Below, piece after piece: positions 36,227 through 45,180 of a stretch of DNA of 56,152 nt. A program made the translations under genes and the position numbers. Source of the stretch: Candidatus Epulonipiscium fishelsonii. GTDB taxonomy: Bacteria; Bacillota; Clostridia; Lachnospirales; Cellulosilyticaceae. Positions within the stretch are counted from its first letter, which is position 1. Each line of letters starts with the position of its first letter. The notes below the pieces were generated by a model. It was not told where the DNA came from, searched no databases, and saw nothing but the letters and a program-made list of their open reading frames with translations. Where the stretch lies: NCBI GenBank assembly GCA_001983455.1, contig LJDB01000087.1:1-56152 (forward strand), in the 5' to 3' direction.

Positions 36227-36657
36227 TTTAATTTCCTTTCACTAACAAGAATTTGTCTGTAATCAAAACCTTGGTTTAAATCTTTATCAATGTATATCCA
36301 TATGGAATTTTTGGGTATAACATCCTCTACATTATTTGCCCATTCTACTAAACATATACCATCTCCAAAAAAATAATCTTCATATCCTATATATTCTAGT
36401 TCACTACTATCTTCAATTCTGTACATATCAAAATGGTATAAAGGCATATGGATATTGTCATATACTTGTACAATAGTAAATGTTGGACTGGTAATATGGT
36501 CAGTTATCCCTATTCCTTGTGCAAATCCCTTTGAAAAAATAGTTTTACCAACTCCTAAGTCACCTATTAAACAAAATATATCTCCAGCTTTTGCGTTGGT
36601 TCCTATTTCTTTTGCGATATTAAACGTATCTTCTTCTGTATAACTTTTGTATTCCAT
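36223..36657 (-). CDS. tsaE: tRNA threonylcarbamoyladenosine ATPase TsaE
   Basis: 144 aa. Walker A GDLGVGKT near residue 35, then FSKGFAQGIGI, SPTFTIVQVY, LYHFDMYRI and VEWAN, the normal TsaE motif series. ATPase that supports turnover of the TsaBD complex. First gene of tsaE-tsaB-rimI-glycosyltransferases. Confidence 0.95.
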   Translation of the reverse strand: MEYKSYTEEDTFNIAKEIGTNAKAGDIFCLIGDLGVGKTIFSKGFAQGIGITDHITSPTFTIVQVYDNIHMPLYHFDMYRIEDSSELEYIGYEDYFFGDGICLVEWANNVEDVIPKNSIWIYIDKDLNQGFDYRQILVSERKLK

Positions 36658-36739
36658 TAAATTATCCCTTTCATATTTAGTCTCTAAACATATGTTATTA
36701 TAAACCTAAAACTGACCAAAGTATATAGTAGGATTATAA
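36658..36739. other. Upstream flank of tsaE
   Basis: AT-rich. Presumably holds the tsaE promoter on the minus strand; I could not pick one with confidence. Confidence 0.25.
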
Positions 36740-36916
36740 TATGATACTTTAATTAAGGAGGTCGCTGCAAAACTATTATCAACATTAGATGACCATTCGA
36801 TAGTTCAGATAATAGGACTATCAAGTAATAAAATTGAGGAATACAAATATGTAGATTTATCCTCAGCCTTCCATATCCCTCTAGTCTCTAATTTAAGGGG
36901 ACAATTTAATTTATAA
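36740..36916 (+). pseudogene. Start-less coding remnant, unrecognised
   Basis: An open 58-codon stretch with protein-like composition (EVAAKLLSTLDDHSIVQII, then GLSSNKIEEYKYVDLSSAFH, then IPLVSNLRGQFNL and stop). There is no usable ATG, GTG or TTG start, and an in-frame stop precedes it. It looks like the C-terminal remainder of a lost gene. I do not recognise the family. The GGAGG inside it has no start codon in range. Confidence 0.4.
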
Positions 36917-36982
36917 GACAAATTTAACAAAATAAAAGAAGTTGTACTAAGAATATTTTCTAGTGCATAAGATTATGTATGC

Positions 36983-37004
36983 GTATATATTAAAAAATAT
37001 ATAC
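36983..37004. repeat. Perfect AT-rich inverted repeat before the SLH gene
   Basis: GTATATATT, spacer AAAA, AATATATAC. It lies about 130 bp upstream of the SLH gene start; possible regulatory dyad or transcript end. Confidence 0.45.
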
Positions 37005-37131
37005 TAGGATGAATGATATGATACATACAGTTTAAGAAGCTATTTATAAAAGATAAAAGTGTAAGGTAGTATCATTGCCTAAGTTTAATAAGTACGAAGA
37101 ATTTTCTTATGTTAAAGGAGAATATTATAAT

Positions 37132-40100
37132 ATGGCTAGTAAAATAAAAAAAGCAAGACTATCATTAGCATTAGCAGTTCTTATGAGTTCATCAAGTGCT
37201 ATGCCCACATTGGCACTGCAAGTAAACGTAACTCATCCATATGGAACACCTGTGGAATTAATAGAAACACCATGGGAAAATCCAGACGTAATACCTGGGT
37301 CACCAAGTGATAATATTACAAGAGGGGAATTTGCTAGTATTCTAGTGGACATTTTTGAGTATTATGATATATCAGAAGCAATTGCATACACTGATACGCT
37401 TTGGAGCGAACATTCAGAAGCAATTGACAAAATTAGTAGTGCAAAAATAATGTATGAAACAGATGATGTGTTTAGTCCAAATGAAAATTTAACGAGAGAA
37501 GAAATGGTACATGCAATAGCCAAAGCTTATAATGTAATCGCTGAGAAACCACGATCTTTGCCATTTGAAGACGTGGAAAAAATTTCGGAATGGGCAAAAC
37601 AAAGCATTATTGCAATGTATTCAAATGGCTATATTTCTGTACCTCAAGACGGAGAATTTGATCCATATGAAGAAATTACTAGATTTGAGCTTGAAACTAT
37701 ATTAGACAAACTTACTGCGGGGATGATAACTGAACCGGGTACATATTCAAAAAACGTTAAAGGAAGCTTATTAATCAGTTCCAGCGACGTTGTTTTGGAA
37801 GACATGGTAATTGATGGAAACCTTTATATTACACAAGGAGTTGGCAACGGAGACATTGCATTAAACAATGTTGAAGTTACAGGTGAAGTTATTGTTGAAG
37901 GTGGAGGAGAAAACTCTATCAGGATTAAAGGTGGAAAATACCATAAAAAAATCAGGGTTAAAACAATTATACCTGTAAGGATAGTGTCTGAACAAGTGGA
38001 AATTAGTGTAAAAGCTGAACCCAAAGCACAAGTAATTTTGACAGGATCATTTGATGAAGTTGAAGTATCTTATGGTGTAAGAATTGAGATTACACAAGCA
38101 AAAGTTAAGAAAGTTAAAATCGAAAAAGCAGTTAGCAACTTATTAACAGACTTTGAAAAAATGGTTGATATGGTGCTGGATGCGTCTAGTTTAGTTGAAG
38201 AAGTTATAGCAGATGAGCAAGTAGACATTACAGGTAACGGAAGCATAACAAACCTTGTAATTAAAGTTACGAATGTTGTAACTGTTATTAAACCAAGTAA
38301 CGTTTATGTAAGTAACCCAAGTCTTGATGTTGAGATTAATGGAACAATAGTTGAAGGTAGCACTGTTGAGCAATATGAAGAACCAGAAGACGATGATGAC
38401 GATTATGATGATGACGACAATAATGATGATGACGATTATGATGACGATTATGATGATGATGACGATGATGACGATGATTATAATGGCAACGGTGGCGATA
38501 ATGGCAACGGTGGCGATAATGGTAGCGGTGACAATAATGGCAACGGTGGCGATGATGGCGACGATGATGACAACGGTACTACAACACCAGATGGGATAAC
38601 TGCTCCAACTGGTGTAAAAGCTCCCGCCCCTGTATCAACTGGTGCCAGCGTTAAAATTACCGTACCATTTGCAAGTGAGGCAAGTAAGTGGAAACCAACC
38701 GGCGTAGGATTTAAAGTTACAAGTAATGGAACTTTAATAACTGAAGGCAATACCGTAGATGTTACAACTGATGCATTTATAGTTACCGCAACTGTTTCTA
38801 TTGCTGGAACTTATGATTTAGAAATAACAGGTACTGGTAATGACCCAGACAGTACTCCATTTACATTCAAAACTAAATTAGAAGTAACTGGCAGTAATAC
38901 TGTTAACCCTGACACTACTGCGACAACTCCTCAAGGTTTATCAATACCAGAAAACTCTGTAACAACAACCTCTGAGGCACTAACAATAACTGTAGATTTT
39001 ACTTCTGCAGGAGCTTGGGAAATTACTGATACTTATACAGCTACAATAATTGGAAGTAATGGAACTACTTCTACAAGTGCTACTACTATTTCAATGACAG
39101 GAACTACTTTTGAAATAGGCTTACCAGCAAATTCTGTAACAACAACCGTTGAATATACCATTACTATAACTAATACTACTCAAACTAGTGAAAATCCAAT
39201 AACTGTAACATTTACTCCAGTAGCTGATACTACTGACGATAATGACGATAACGCTACAACAACGCCTCAAGGTTTATCAATAGCACCAAATTCTGTAATA
39301 ACAACGGCTGATGCATTAACAATAAGTGTAGGGTTTACTTCTGCAGGAGCTTGGGAAGTTACTGATACTTATACAGCTACACTAACAACAGATGGGTCTA
39401 CTTCTATAAGTGCTGATACTGTTACAATGACTACAACTGGCTTTACAATAGACTTACCAGCAAACTCTGTAACAACAACTGTTGAGCATACCATTACTAT
39501 AACTAATACTACTGGTGAATCTGTAACTGTAACATTCACTCCAGTAGCTGGTAATAGTGGAGGCGATACCTCTACATCTCCAACAGGTATAACTGTTACT
39601 CCTGCAACTGTAACAGCTGGTAATGACATTACCATTACAGGAACATTTACTGGTGCAATCAGTTGGATACCAACAGGTTTAGAATTCAAAATTACAAGTG
39701 GTAGCACTGTTGTAACAGGTAATACAATAACTGTTGCAGGAGATGCATTTACACTTACAACAAGTATTGCTACTGCTGGAACTTATGACCTAGAAATATC
39801 AGGTGATCATCCAGACGCTACTACATTTGCATATGTAACTACATTAGAAGTAACAGCTACTGGCGGATCAGGTCCTGATACTAGTGGTGTTACAACACCT
39901 CAAGGTTTATCAATAGCACCAAATTCTGTAATAACAACGGCTGATGCATTAACAATAAGTGTAGGGTTTACTTCTGCAGGAGCTTGGGAAGTTACTGATA
40001 CTTATACAGCTACACTAACAACAGATGGGTCTACTTCTATAAGTGCTGATACTGTTACAATGACTACAACTGGCTTTACAATAGACTTACCAGCAAACTC

Positions 40101-41760
40101 TGTAACAACAACTGTTGAGCATACCATTACTATAACTAATACTACTGGTGAATCTGTAACTGTAACATTCACTCCAGTAGCTGGTAATAGTGGAGGCGAT
40201 ACCTCTACATCTCCAACAGGTATAACTGTTACTCCTGCAACTGTAACAGCTGGTAATGACATTACCATTACAGGAACATTTACTGGTGCAATCAGTTGGA
40301 TACCAACAGGTTTAGAATTCAAAATTACAAGTGGTAGCACTGTTGTAACAGGTAATACAATAACTGTTGCAGGAGATGCATTTACACTTACAACAAGTAT
40401 TGCTACTGCTGGAACTTATGAACTAGAAATATCAGGTGATCATCCAGACGCTACTACATTTGCATATGTAACTACATTAGAAGTAACAGCTGCTGGCGGA
40501 GCAGGCCCTAATACTAGTGGTGCAACAACACCTCAAGGTTTATCAATAGCACCAAACTCTGTAACAACAACGGCTGATGCACTAACAATAAGTGTAGAGT
40601 TTACTTCTGCAGGAGCGTGGGAAGTTACTGATACGTATACAGCTACACTAACAACAGATAGTGGGGTTACTGCTGTAAATGCTGATAATGTTACAATGAC
40701 AACAACTGGCTTTACAATAGACTTACCAGCAAACTCTGTAACAACAACCGTTGAGCATACAATTACTATAACTAATACTACTGGCGAATCTGTAACTGTA
40801 ACATTTACTCCAGTAGCAGGTAGTAGTGGAGGTGGAGGAAATACCTCTACAGCTCCTGCGATATTAACAACCACATCAGTGGCAACAACAACAGCAGCAA
40901 CATTAGTAGTCACTGTACAAATTAGCTCTGCAGGAAGTTGGACCGCAAGTGACACTTATACAGCAACAGTAACAACAGCTGCCACAACATTAACTGCGAG
41001 CAGTGCAATAATGAATGGTACAACATCATTTAGCATTACAATTGATAATACGTCACCAGGTACTGCTATAACAACAGGAGACTATTTGCTTACAATAACA
41101 AATACTGCGGGCGAAATAACAACCACAACACTTACTATAACCGACATGCAAAGCCTAAACTTAGATCCATCGAATATAATATTTACAATACCAGGAATGG
41201 ATTACTATTACCCAGTACTAGAACCAGATGAAAATACAGATATTGACTCAGACATGGGAGTGTTCCCAGAACTACCAAATGAAGAAGACTTTGAGTATAT
41301 CCCTGAAGGAGACCACGGCGAAATCCCTGAAGGTGAAGCAGTGCCTGAGCCTGAGTATGATAATGATGATGACGAATACGATGATTACTATTACCCAGTA
41401 TTACCAAATAAACCAGATGAAAATAATGATATGTTACCAGATATAGGAGTGTTCCCAGAACTACCGAATGAAGAAGATTTTGGATATGCACCTGAAGCAG
41501 ACCACGGAGAAATTCCTGAAGGTGAAGCGGTTGCACAACCTGAAGGAGAAGACCTTGGAATGGGTAACCCTACAGATGGTATGTTGCCAGATATTGGAGT
41601 TATGCCAGAAATGCCTGATGAAGGTGACTTTGAATATGTACCTGAAGAAGACCACGGAGAAAAACCTGAAGGCGAAGCAGTTCCTGAACCAGACATGGGA
41701 GTTATGCCAGACACTCCTATGCCAGACATGGGAGGAATGCTAGGGCCTGCTATCCCTTAA
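37132..41760 (+). CDS. Large SLH-domain surface protein with Ig-like repeats
   Basis: 1542 aa, secreted and attached to the cell wall. Signal peptide MASKIKKARLSLALAVLMSS with cleavage after an AxA-type site (PTLA). Three SLH repeats follow (NITRGEFASIL near 60, NLTREEMVHAI near 119, EITRFELETIL near 181). Then come a beta-rich Ser/Val/Gly region (~216-417), an Asp/Asn/Gly-rich run (~418-482), Thr-rich Ig-like repeats (~483-1345), and an acidic tail with EDF-YPE-DHGE-PEGEAV repeats ending MLGPAIP. Repeats at 39265-39897 and 39898-40530 are nearly identical DNA. Start at 37132 chosen for AAAGGAG and the signal peptide; the frame extends to 37075. The acidic blocks could bind Ca2+. Function: S-layer or adhesin-like structural protein. 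Confidence 0.88.
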   Translation: MASKIKKARLSLALAVLMSSSSAMPTLALQVNVTHPYGTPVELIETPWENPDVIPGSPSDNITRGEFASILVDIFEYYDISEAIAYTDTLWSEHSEAIDKISSAKIMYETDDVFSPNENLTREEMVHAIAKAYNVIAEKPRSLPFEDVEKISEWAKQSIIAMYSNGYISVPQDGEFDPYEEITRFELETILDKLTAGMITEPGTYSKNVKGSLLISSSDVVLEDMVIDGNLYITQGVGNGDIALNNVEVTGEVIVEGGGENSIRIKGGKYHKKIRVKTIIPVRIVSEQVEISVKAEPKAQVILTGSFDEVEVSYGVRIEITQAKVKKVKIEKAVSNLLTDFEKMVDMVLDASSLVEEVIADEQVDITGNGSITNLVIKVTNVVTVIKPSNVYVSNPSLDVEINGTIVEGSTVEQYEEPEDDDDDYDDDDNNDDDDYDDDYDDDDDDDDDYNGNGGDNGNGGDNGSGDNNGNGGDDGDDDDNGTTTPDGITAPTGVKAPAPVSTGASVKITVPFASEASKWKPTGVGFKVTSNGTLITEGNTVDVTTDAFIVTATVSIAGTYDLEITGTGNDPDSTPFTFKTKLEVTGSNTVNPDTTATTPQGLSIPENSVTTTSEALTITVDFTSAGAWEITDTYTATIIGSNGTTSTSATTISMTGTTFEIGLPANSVTTTVEYTITITNTTQTSENPITVTFTPVADTTDDNDDNATTTPQGLSIAPNSVITTADALTISVGFTSAGAWEVTDTYTATLTTDGSTSISADTVTMTTTGFTIDLPANSVTTTVEHTITITNTTGESVTVTFTPVAGNSGGDTSTSPTGITVTPATVTAGNDITITGTFTGAISWIPTGLEFKITSGSTVVTGNTITVAGDAFTLTTSIATAGTYDLEISGDHPDATTFAYVTTLEVTATGGSGPDTSGVTTPQGLSIAPNSVITTADALTISVGFTSAGAWEVTDTYTATLTTDGSTSISADTVTMTTTGFTIDLPANSVTTTVEHTITITNTTGESVTVTFTPVAGNSGGDTSTSPTGITVTPATVTAGNDITITGTFTGAISWIPTGLEFKITSGSTVVTGNTITVAGDAFTLTTSIATAGTYELEISGDHPDATTFAYVTTLEVTAAGGAGPNTSGATTPQGLSIAPNSVTTTADALTISVEFTSAGAWEVTDTYTATLTTDSGVTAVNADNVTMTTTGFTIDLPANSVTTTVEHTITITNTTGESVTVTFTPVAGSSGGGGNTSTAPAILTTTSVATTTAATLVVTVQISSAGSWTASDTYTATVTTAATTLTASSAIMNGTTSFSITIDNTSPGTAITTGDYLLTITNTAGEITTTTLTITDMQSLNLDPSNIIFTIPGMDYYYPVLEPDENTDIDSDMGVFPELPNEEDFEYIPEGDHGEIPEGEAVPEPEYDNDDDEYDDYYYPVLPNKPDENNDMLPDIGVFPELPNEEDFGYAPEADHGEIPEGEAVAQPEGEDLGMGNPTDGMLPDIGVMPEMPDEGDFEYVPEEDHGEKPEGEAVPEPDMGVMPDTPMPDMGGMLGPAIP
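39265..40530 (+). repeat. Two 633-bp tandem copies within the SLH gene
   Basis: Copy 1 is 39265-39897 and copy 2 is 39898-40530. By eye the first ~520 bp are identical and only a few substitutions occur near the 3' end. A third, more diverged partial unit starts at 40531. The 211-residue period keeps the frame, so recombination could change copy number without breaking the protein. Confidence 0.9.
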
Positions 41761-41780
41761 TCTAAATAAAAAAAAGTGAG

Positions 41781-41807
41781 AAAAGGCGAACATTGTTCGT
41801 CTTTTTT
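41781..41807 (+). terminator. Terminator of the SLH gene
   Basis: AAAAGGCGAAC, loop ATT, GTTCGTCTTTT with one G-T wobble, then more T. 20 bases past the stop codon. Confidence 0.9.
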
Positions 41808-41844
41808 ATATGCCTAATTATTTATAAATAATTAATAAACATTG

Positions 41845-41873
41845 TTGACAAGATATACAAATATGTTTATAAT
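41845..41873 (+). promoter_or_regulatory. Consensus promoter of the flavoprotein gene
   Basis: TTGACA (41845-41850), 17-bp spacer, TATAAT (41868-41873): a full sigma-A consensus. It leaves a leader of ~120 nt that includes a GAAAAG / CTTTTC dyad around CTCTAGAG at 41954-41974. Confidence 0.8.
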
Positions 41874-42002
41874 AATATTATATATACATTCAACAATTTA
41901 TGACAATATATGTCGGTATAGATGTTACAAATTATATTATTACATATCGAGGGGAAAAGACTCTAGAGCTTTTCTTCTTAATTCTAGGGGGAAAAATAAA
42001 TT

Positions 42003-43988
42003 ATGAATAGCAAAAAATTTTTAGTCGTTATGTTATCAGCAGTAATGGCAATTACATCAGGATGCAGTTCTTCAAATGAAACTGAAAACGTTGCTGTTGT
42101 GGAAGAAACAGTTGAAAAACAAGAAGAAAAGCAAGAAGAAGAAACAGTTGAAGTGGTGGCTGAAACACCAGTAGAAGAAGTAGCTGAAGTGCCAGCAGAA
42201 GAAGTGACTGAAGCTCCAGTGGAAGAAGTTGCTGAAGTGCCAGCAGAAGAAGTTGCTGAAGTGCCAGCAGAAGAAGTTGCTGAAGTGCCAGCAGAAGAAG
42301 TGACTGAAGCTCCAGTAGAAGTGGTTTCGGAAGTAGTTCTTACAGGTAGTGGACAAGGATTTGGTGGTCAAATCCCAGTTGAGGTTATAATGGATAGTGA
42401 TAACAAAATTAAAGCCATTACAATAGGTGAGCACAACGAAAGTGCAGGTATATCTGATGGAGCAATTGATAACATGCCAGGAAGAATTATCGAAAACCAA
42501 TCATTAATGGTGGACACTGTTTCTGGTGCTACAACATCAAGCAAAGGAATATTGAGTGCAGTAGAAAATGCACTTGTATCTGGTGGATATGATGTTGCAG
42601 ATTTTAAAACAGAAGTAGCTAAAGAAGAAATTACAAAAACAAATGAAACATTACATACAGACATAGTAATAATTGGAGCTGGTGGAGCTGGGCTTACAGC
42701 TGCTATTGAAGCTACACAAGCAGGCAAAGACGTAATAATTGTTGAAAAAATGTCTTTTGCAGGTGGTAACACATTAAAAGCTACAGGTGGTATGAATGCT
42801 ACTGAAACTAGTGTTCAAGCTGCTGAAAATATTCCTGATACTGTGGAAACTTTTGTTAAAGACACTATTAAAGGTGGATATGAATTAAATGACGTAGAAC
42901 TTGTTAATAAAATGGCAGAAGAATCTGCTGAAGCTATAGATTGGTTAGCATCAATTGATGCACCTCTAGTTCAACTTTCATTTTCAGGCGGAGCTACTTA
43001 TTCAAGAATTCATCAACCAGAAGGTGGCGAACCAGTTGGAGCATTCTTAGTAGAACATTTGTTAGATGAAGCAGAAGAATTGGGAATTGAAATTATGTAT
43101 AATACTGAAGCTACTCAAATTGTAATGGAAGACGGTGTAGCTAGTGGAATTCTTGCAAATTCAGAAGCAGTTGACTATATGATAGATTCAGAAGCCGTAA
43201 TTTTAGCTAGTGGTGGGTTTGGTGCAAACGAAGAAATGTATGCATCCTATAAACCTGAGCTTGAAGGATTTGTTACAACAAATCACCCTGGAGCTACTGG
43301 AGATGGTATATCAATGGCTCAAGAAGTAGGGGCTGGCTTGACTGATATTGAACAAATTCAAATTCATCCAACTGTACATCAAGGCACTAGTATTATGGTA
43401 ACTGAAGGTGTTCGTGGAGATGGTGGTATCCTTGTAAATCAATCTGGTAAACGTTTTACAAATGAACTATTAACTCGTGACGTGGTTTCTGCAGCTGAAA
43501 TCGCTCAAGATGGCGGATTTGCTTATGTTATATTTGATCAATTCTTGCGTGAACATTTGGGTGCAACTGAAACTTATATTAAAAGCGGTATAGCTGTTCA
43601 AGCTGATACTATTGAAGAACTAGCAGAAATGATTGAAATTGATCCTGCAACTTTAGCAAATACTCTTAAAACTTGGAATGAAGCTGTTGCTAACAAAAAT
43701 GATGCCGAGTTTAGTAGAAGTACTGGTATGGAACATGACTTATCTTCTCCTCCATATTATGCTGTAAAAGTATCTCCTGGAGTTCACCATACTATGGGTG
43801 GGGTATCTATTAATCCTGATGCTGAAGTTTTAACTGCTGAAGGTGACGTTATTCCTGGACTATTTGCTGCTGGCGAAGTTGTTGGTGGTGTTCATGGTGG
43901 TAATCGTCTTGGCGGAAATGCTGTTGCTGATATTATAGTGTTTGGCCGTGTTGCTGCACAAAGTGCAAATGATTATATAGCGGAATAA
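42003..43988 (+). CDS. Lipoprotein FMN/FAD-dependent reductase (flavocytochrome c / fumarate-reductase-like)
   Basis: 661 aa, anchored outside the membrane. Lipobox ITSGC (C21); a Glu/Val/Pro repeat linker (about 35-110, unit EVAEVPAE); an FMN-binding domain (~115-195) with the flavinylation motif DTVSGATTSS, where T177 would carry covalent FMN; then a FAD_binding_2 reductase domain with DIVIIGAGGAGLTAAIEA (~220), GATGDGISMAQEVGAG, IQIHPTVH, EGVRGDGGILVNQSGKRFTNE and GLFAAGEVVGGVHGGNRLGGNA. Family members reduce fumarate, urocanate or cinnamate-type enoates. The active-site set does not let me choose. An ApbE flavin transferase is required and is not in the window. A terminator separates it from the ferredoxin gene. 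Confidence 0.9.
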   Translation: MNSKKFLVVMLSAVMAITSGCSSSNETENVAVVEETVEKQEEKQEEETVEVVAETPVEEVAEVPAEEVTEAPVEEVAEVPAEEVAEVPAEEVAEVPAEEVTEAPVEVVSEVVLTGSGQGFGGQIPVEVIMDSDNKIKAITIGEHNESAGISDGAIDNMPGRIIENQSLMVDTVSGATTSSKGILSAVENALVSGGYDVADFKTEVAKEEITKTNETLHTDIVIIGAGGAGLTAAIEATQAGKDVIIVEKMSFAGGNTLKATGGMNATETSVQAAENIPDTVETFVKDTIKGGYELNDVELVNKMAEESAEAIDWLASIDAPLVQLSFSGGATYSRIHQPEGGEPVGAFLVEHLLDEAEELGIEIMYNTEATQIVMEDGVASGILANSEAVDYMIDSEAVILASGGFGANEEMYASYKPELEGFVTTNHPGATGDGISMAQEVGAGLTDIEQIQIHPTVHQGTSIMVTEGVRGDGGILVNQSGKRFTNELLTRDVVSAAEIAQDGGFAYVIFDQFLREHLGATETYIKSGIAVQADTIEELAEMIEIDPATLANTLKTWNEAVANKNDAEFSRSTGMEHDLSSPPYYAVKVSPGVHHTMGGVSINPDAEVLTAEGDVIPGLFAAGEVVGGVHGGNRLGGNAVADIIVFGRVAAQSANDYIAE

Positions 43989-43995
43989 ATATTTT

Positions 43996-44028
43996 AGGAG
44001 CACTCTAGAAACACTTAGTGCTCCTTTC
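43996..44028 (+). terminator. Terminator after the flavoprotein gene
   Basis: AGGAGCACT (43996-44004) / AGTGCTCCT (44017-44025), then TTTC. The U-tract is short, so some read-through into the ferredoxin gene is possible. Confidence 0.75.
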
Positions 44029-44104
44029 ATATGTACTGTGTTTCTTAACAAAGTATTATACAAGAACCCAGTAACAAACTATAGAACAAGTGTAAAGGTG
44101 ATTT

Positions 44105-45124
44105 ATGTTAAACAATTTAATTTTAGGTTTTGTAGCAAAGAGATTTAGTGAAATTGGTGTGCCAAAATATATCCCTAGTGAATGTATAAACCAAAGACAA
44201 AGAAAGTTTGTTTGTGATAAGTGCGTTAACATATGTCATAAAGCTGCTATTACTCTTGACAAAAATAATATACCTATGTTTGATACATCTGCATGTGAAG
44301 GCTGTAAAATGTGTACGCAAGTTTGCCCACTAGAGGCTTTTTCGAATAAAGAAGCAGTTAAAAAGAAACTAGTAGATAAATGCAAGATAACGCAAGTAAT
44401 ACTAGTTGGATGCGAAAAGAGTTTGGAAAAAAATCATGAACTAAATTGTATTTTAGAAATACCTTTTAATTTATATGTATCTCTTGCAATCCAAGGAAAG
44501 CTAAAAATTGATATTTCACATTGCCAAAATTGTCAAAAAAATGATGTTACAGATTTTATTTTGCGATTAAAAGAGTTTTGCACAGAAGATATATTTGATA
44601 TTGTTAATTTTAAAACAGCAGGAGTCAGCATTTCAAGGCGGGACTTTTTTAAATCTTTACATACTCAATTAATAAATGCTGGTGACTTTTTAATTGACAC
44701 AGACTCTATATTAAGCCAAGAAAATAATAAGTACCTTAAAAGCATTTTAAAGAATGAATGCTTTAAAACTAGTGAATTTGGAGTCAGAACTTTAAGTTAT
44801 AGCCAAAAATGTAACGGCTGTAAAAAATGCGAGCTTTTATGCCCTACAAAGTCAATTAAGATAACATATTTAGATAATTCAAGAGGAATTGTTGAGTATG
44901 ACCCAATAGAATGTAAGCACTGTGGTATATGCCAAATTGTGTGTAATGAGCAAGCAATTTCTGAAAGTAAAGATGTGATTACACCTGAAAAATTATTAAT
45001 TTCTACAGACATATTATTAAATCTTTGCCAAGATTGCTCTTTGCCTTTATCTCTTAATACAGAAAATAAATGTTCTGTGTGTAAGAGAAAACGTAAAAAA
45101 TATGTACATAATAAAACTAATTAG
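44105..45124 (+). CDS. Multi-cluster 4Fe-4S ferredoxin protein with internal RR motif
   Basis: 339 aa, no signal peptide. N-terminal cysteines CDKCVNIC (37-44) and CEGCKMCTQVC (64-74); additional CxxC at 140-143; C-terminal CNGCKKCELLC (236-246) and CKHCGICQIVC (270-280); CxxC pairs at 308-311 and 323-326 resemble a small zinc or rubredoxin-like knuckle. Between them SISRRDFFKSL (175-185) resembles a twin-arginine signal (SRRxFLK) but lies in the middle of the chain. It is probably an electron carrier to or from a reductase. Followed by the TorD-family gene 56 bp downstream. It could be an old fusion of a ferredoxin to an exported iron-sulfur subunit. Confidence 0.85.
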   Translation: MLNNLILGFVAKRFSEIGVPKYIPSECINQRQRKFVCDKCVNICHKAAITLDKNNIPMFDTSACEGCKMCTQVCPLEAFSNKEAVKKKLVDKCKITQVILVGCEKSLEKNHELNCILEIPFNLYVSLAIQGKLKIDISHCQNCQKNDVTDFILRLKEFCTEDIFDIVNFKTAGVSISRRDFFKSLHTQLINAGDFLIDTDSILSQENNKYLKSILKNECFKTSEFGVRTLSYSQKCNGCKKCELLCPTKSIKITYLDNSRGIVEYDPIECKHCGICQIVCNEQAISESKDVITPEKLLISTDILLNLCQDCSLPLSLNTENKCSVCKRKRKKYVHNKTN

Positions 45125-45180
45125 TGGATACTATATGTATATTTAATAGAAATTAACTTAAATAAATAAGGAGTAGTGTT

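Noticed and set aside
39369..40955. Minus-strand open frames of 112-140 codons
   Set aside because: They are antisense shadows of the Thr-rich repeats; two are identical because the DNA is duplicated, and none has a start signal.
42072..42500. 142-codon minus-strand frame opposite the flavoprotein
   Set aside because: Antisense of the Glu/Val/Pro linker; His/Phe/Cys-rich composition is an artefact of the opposite strand.
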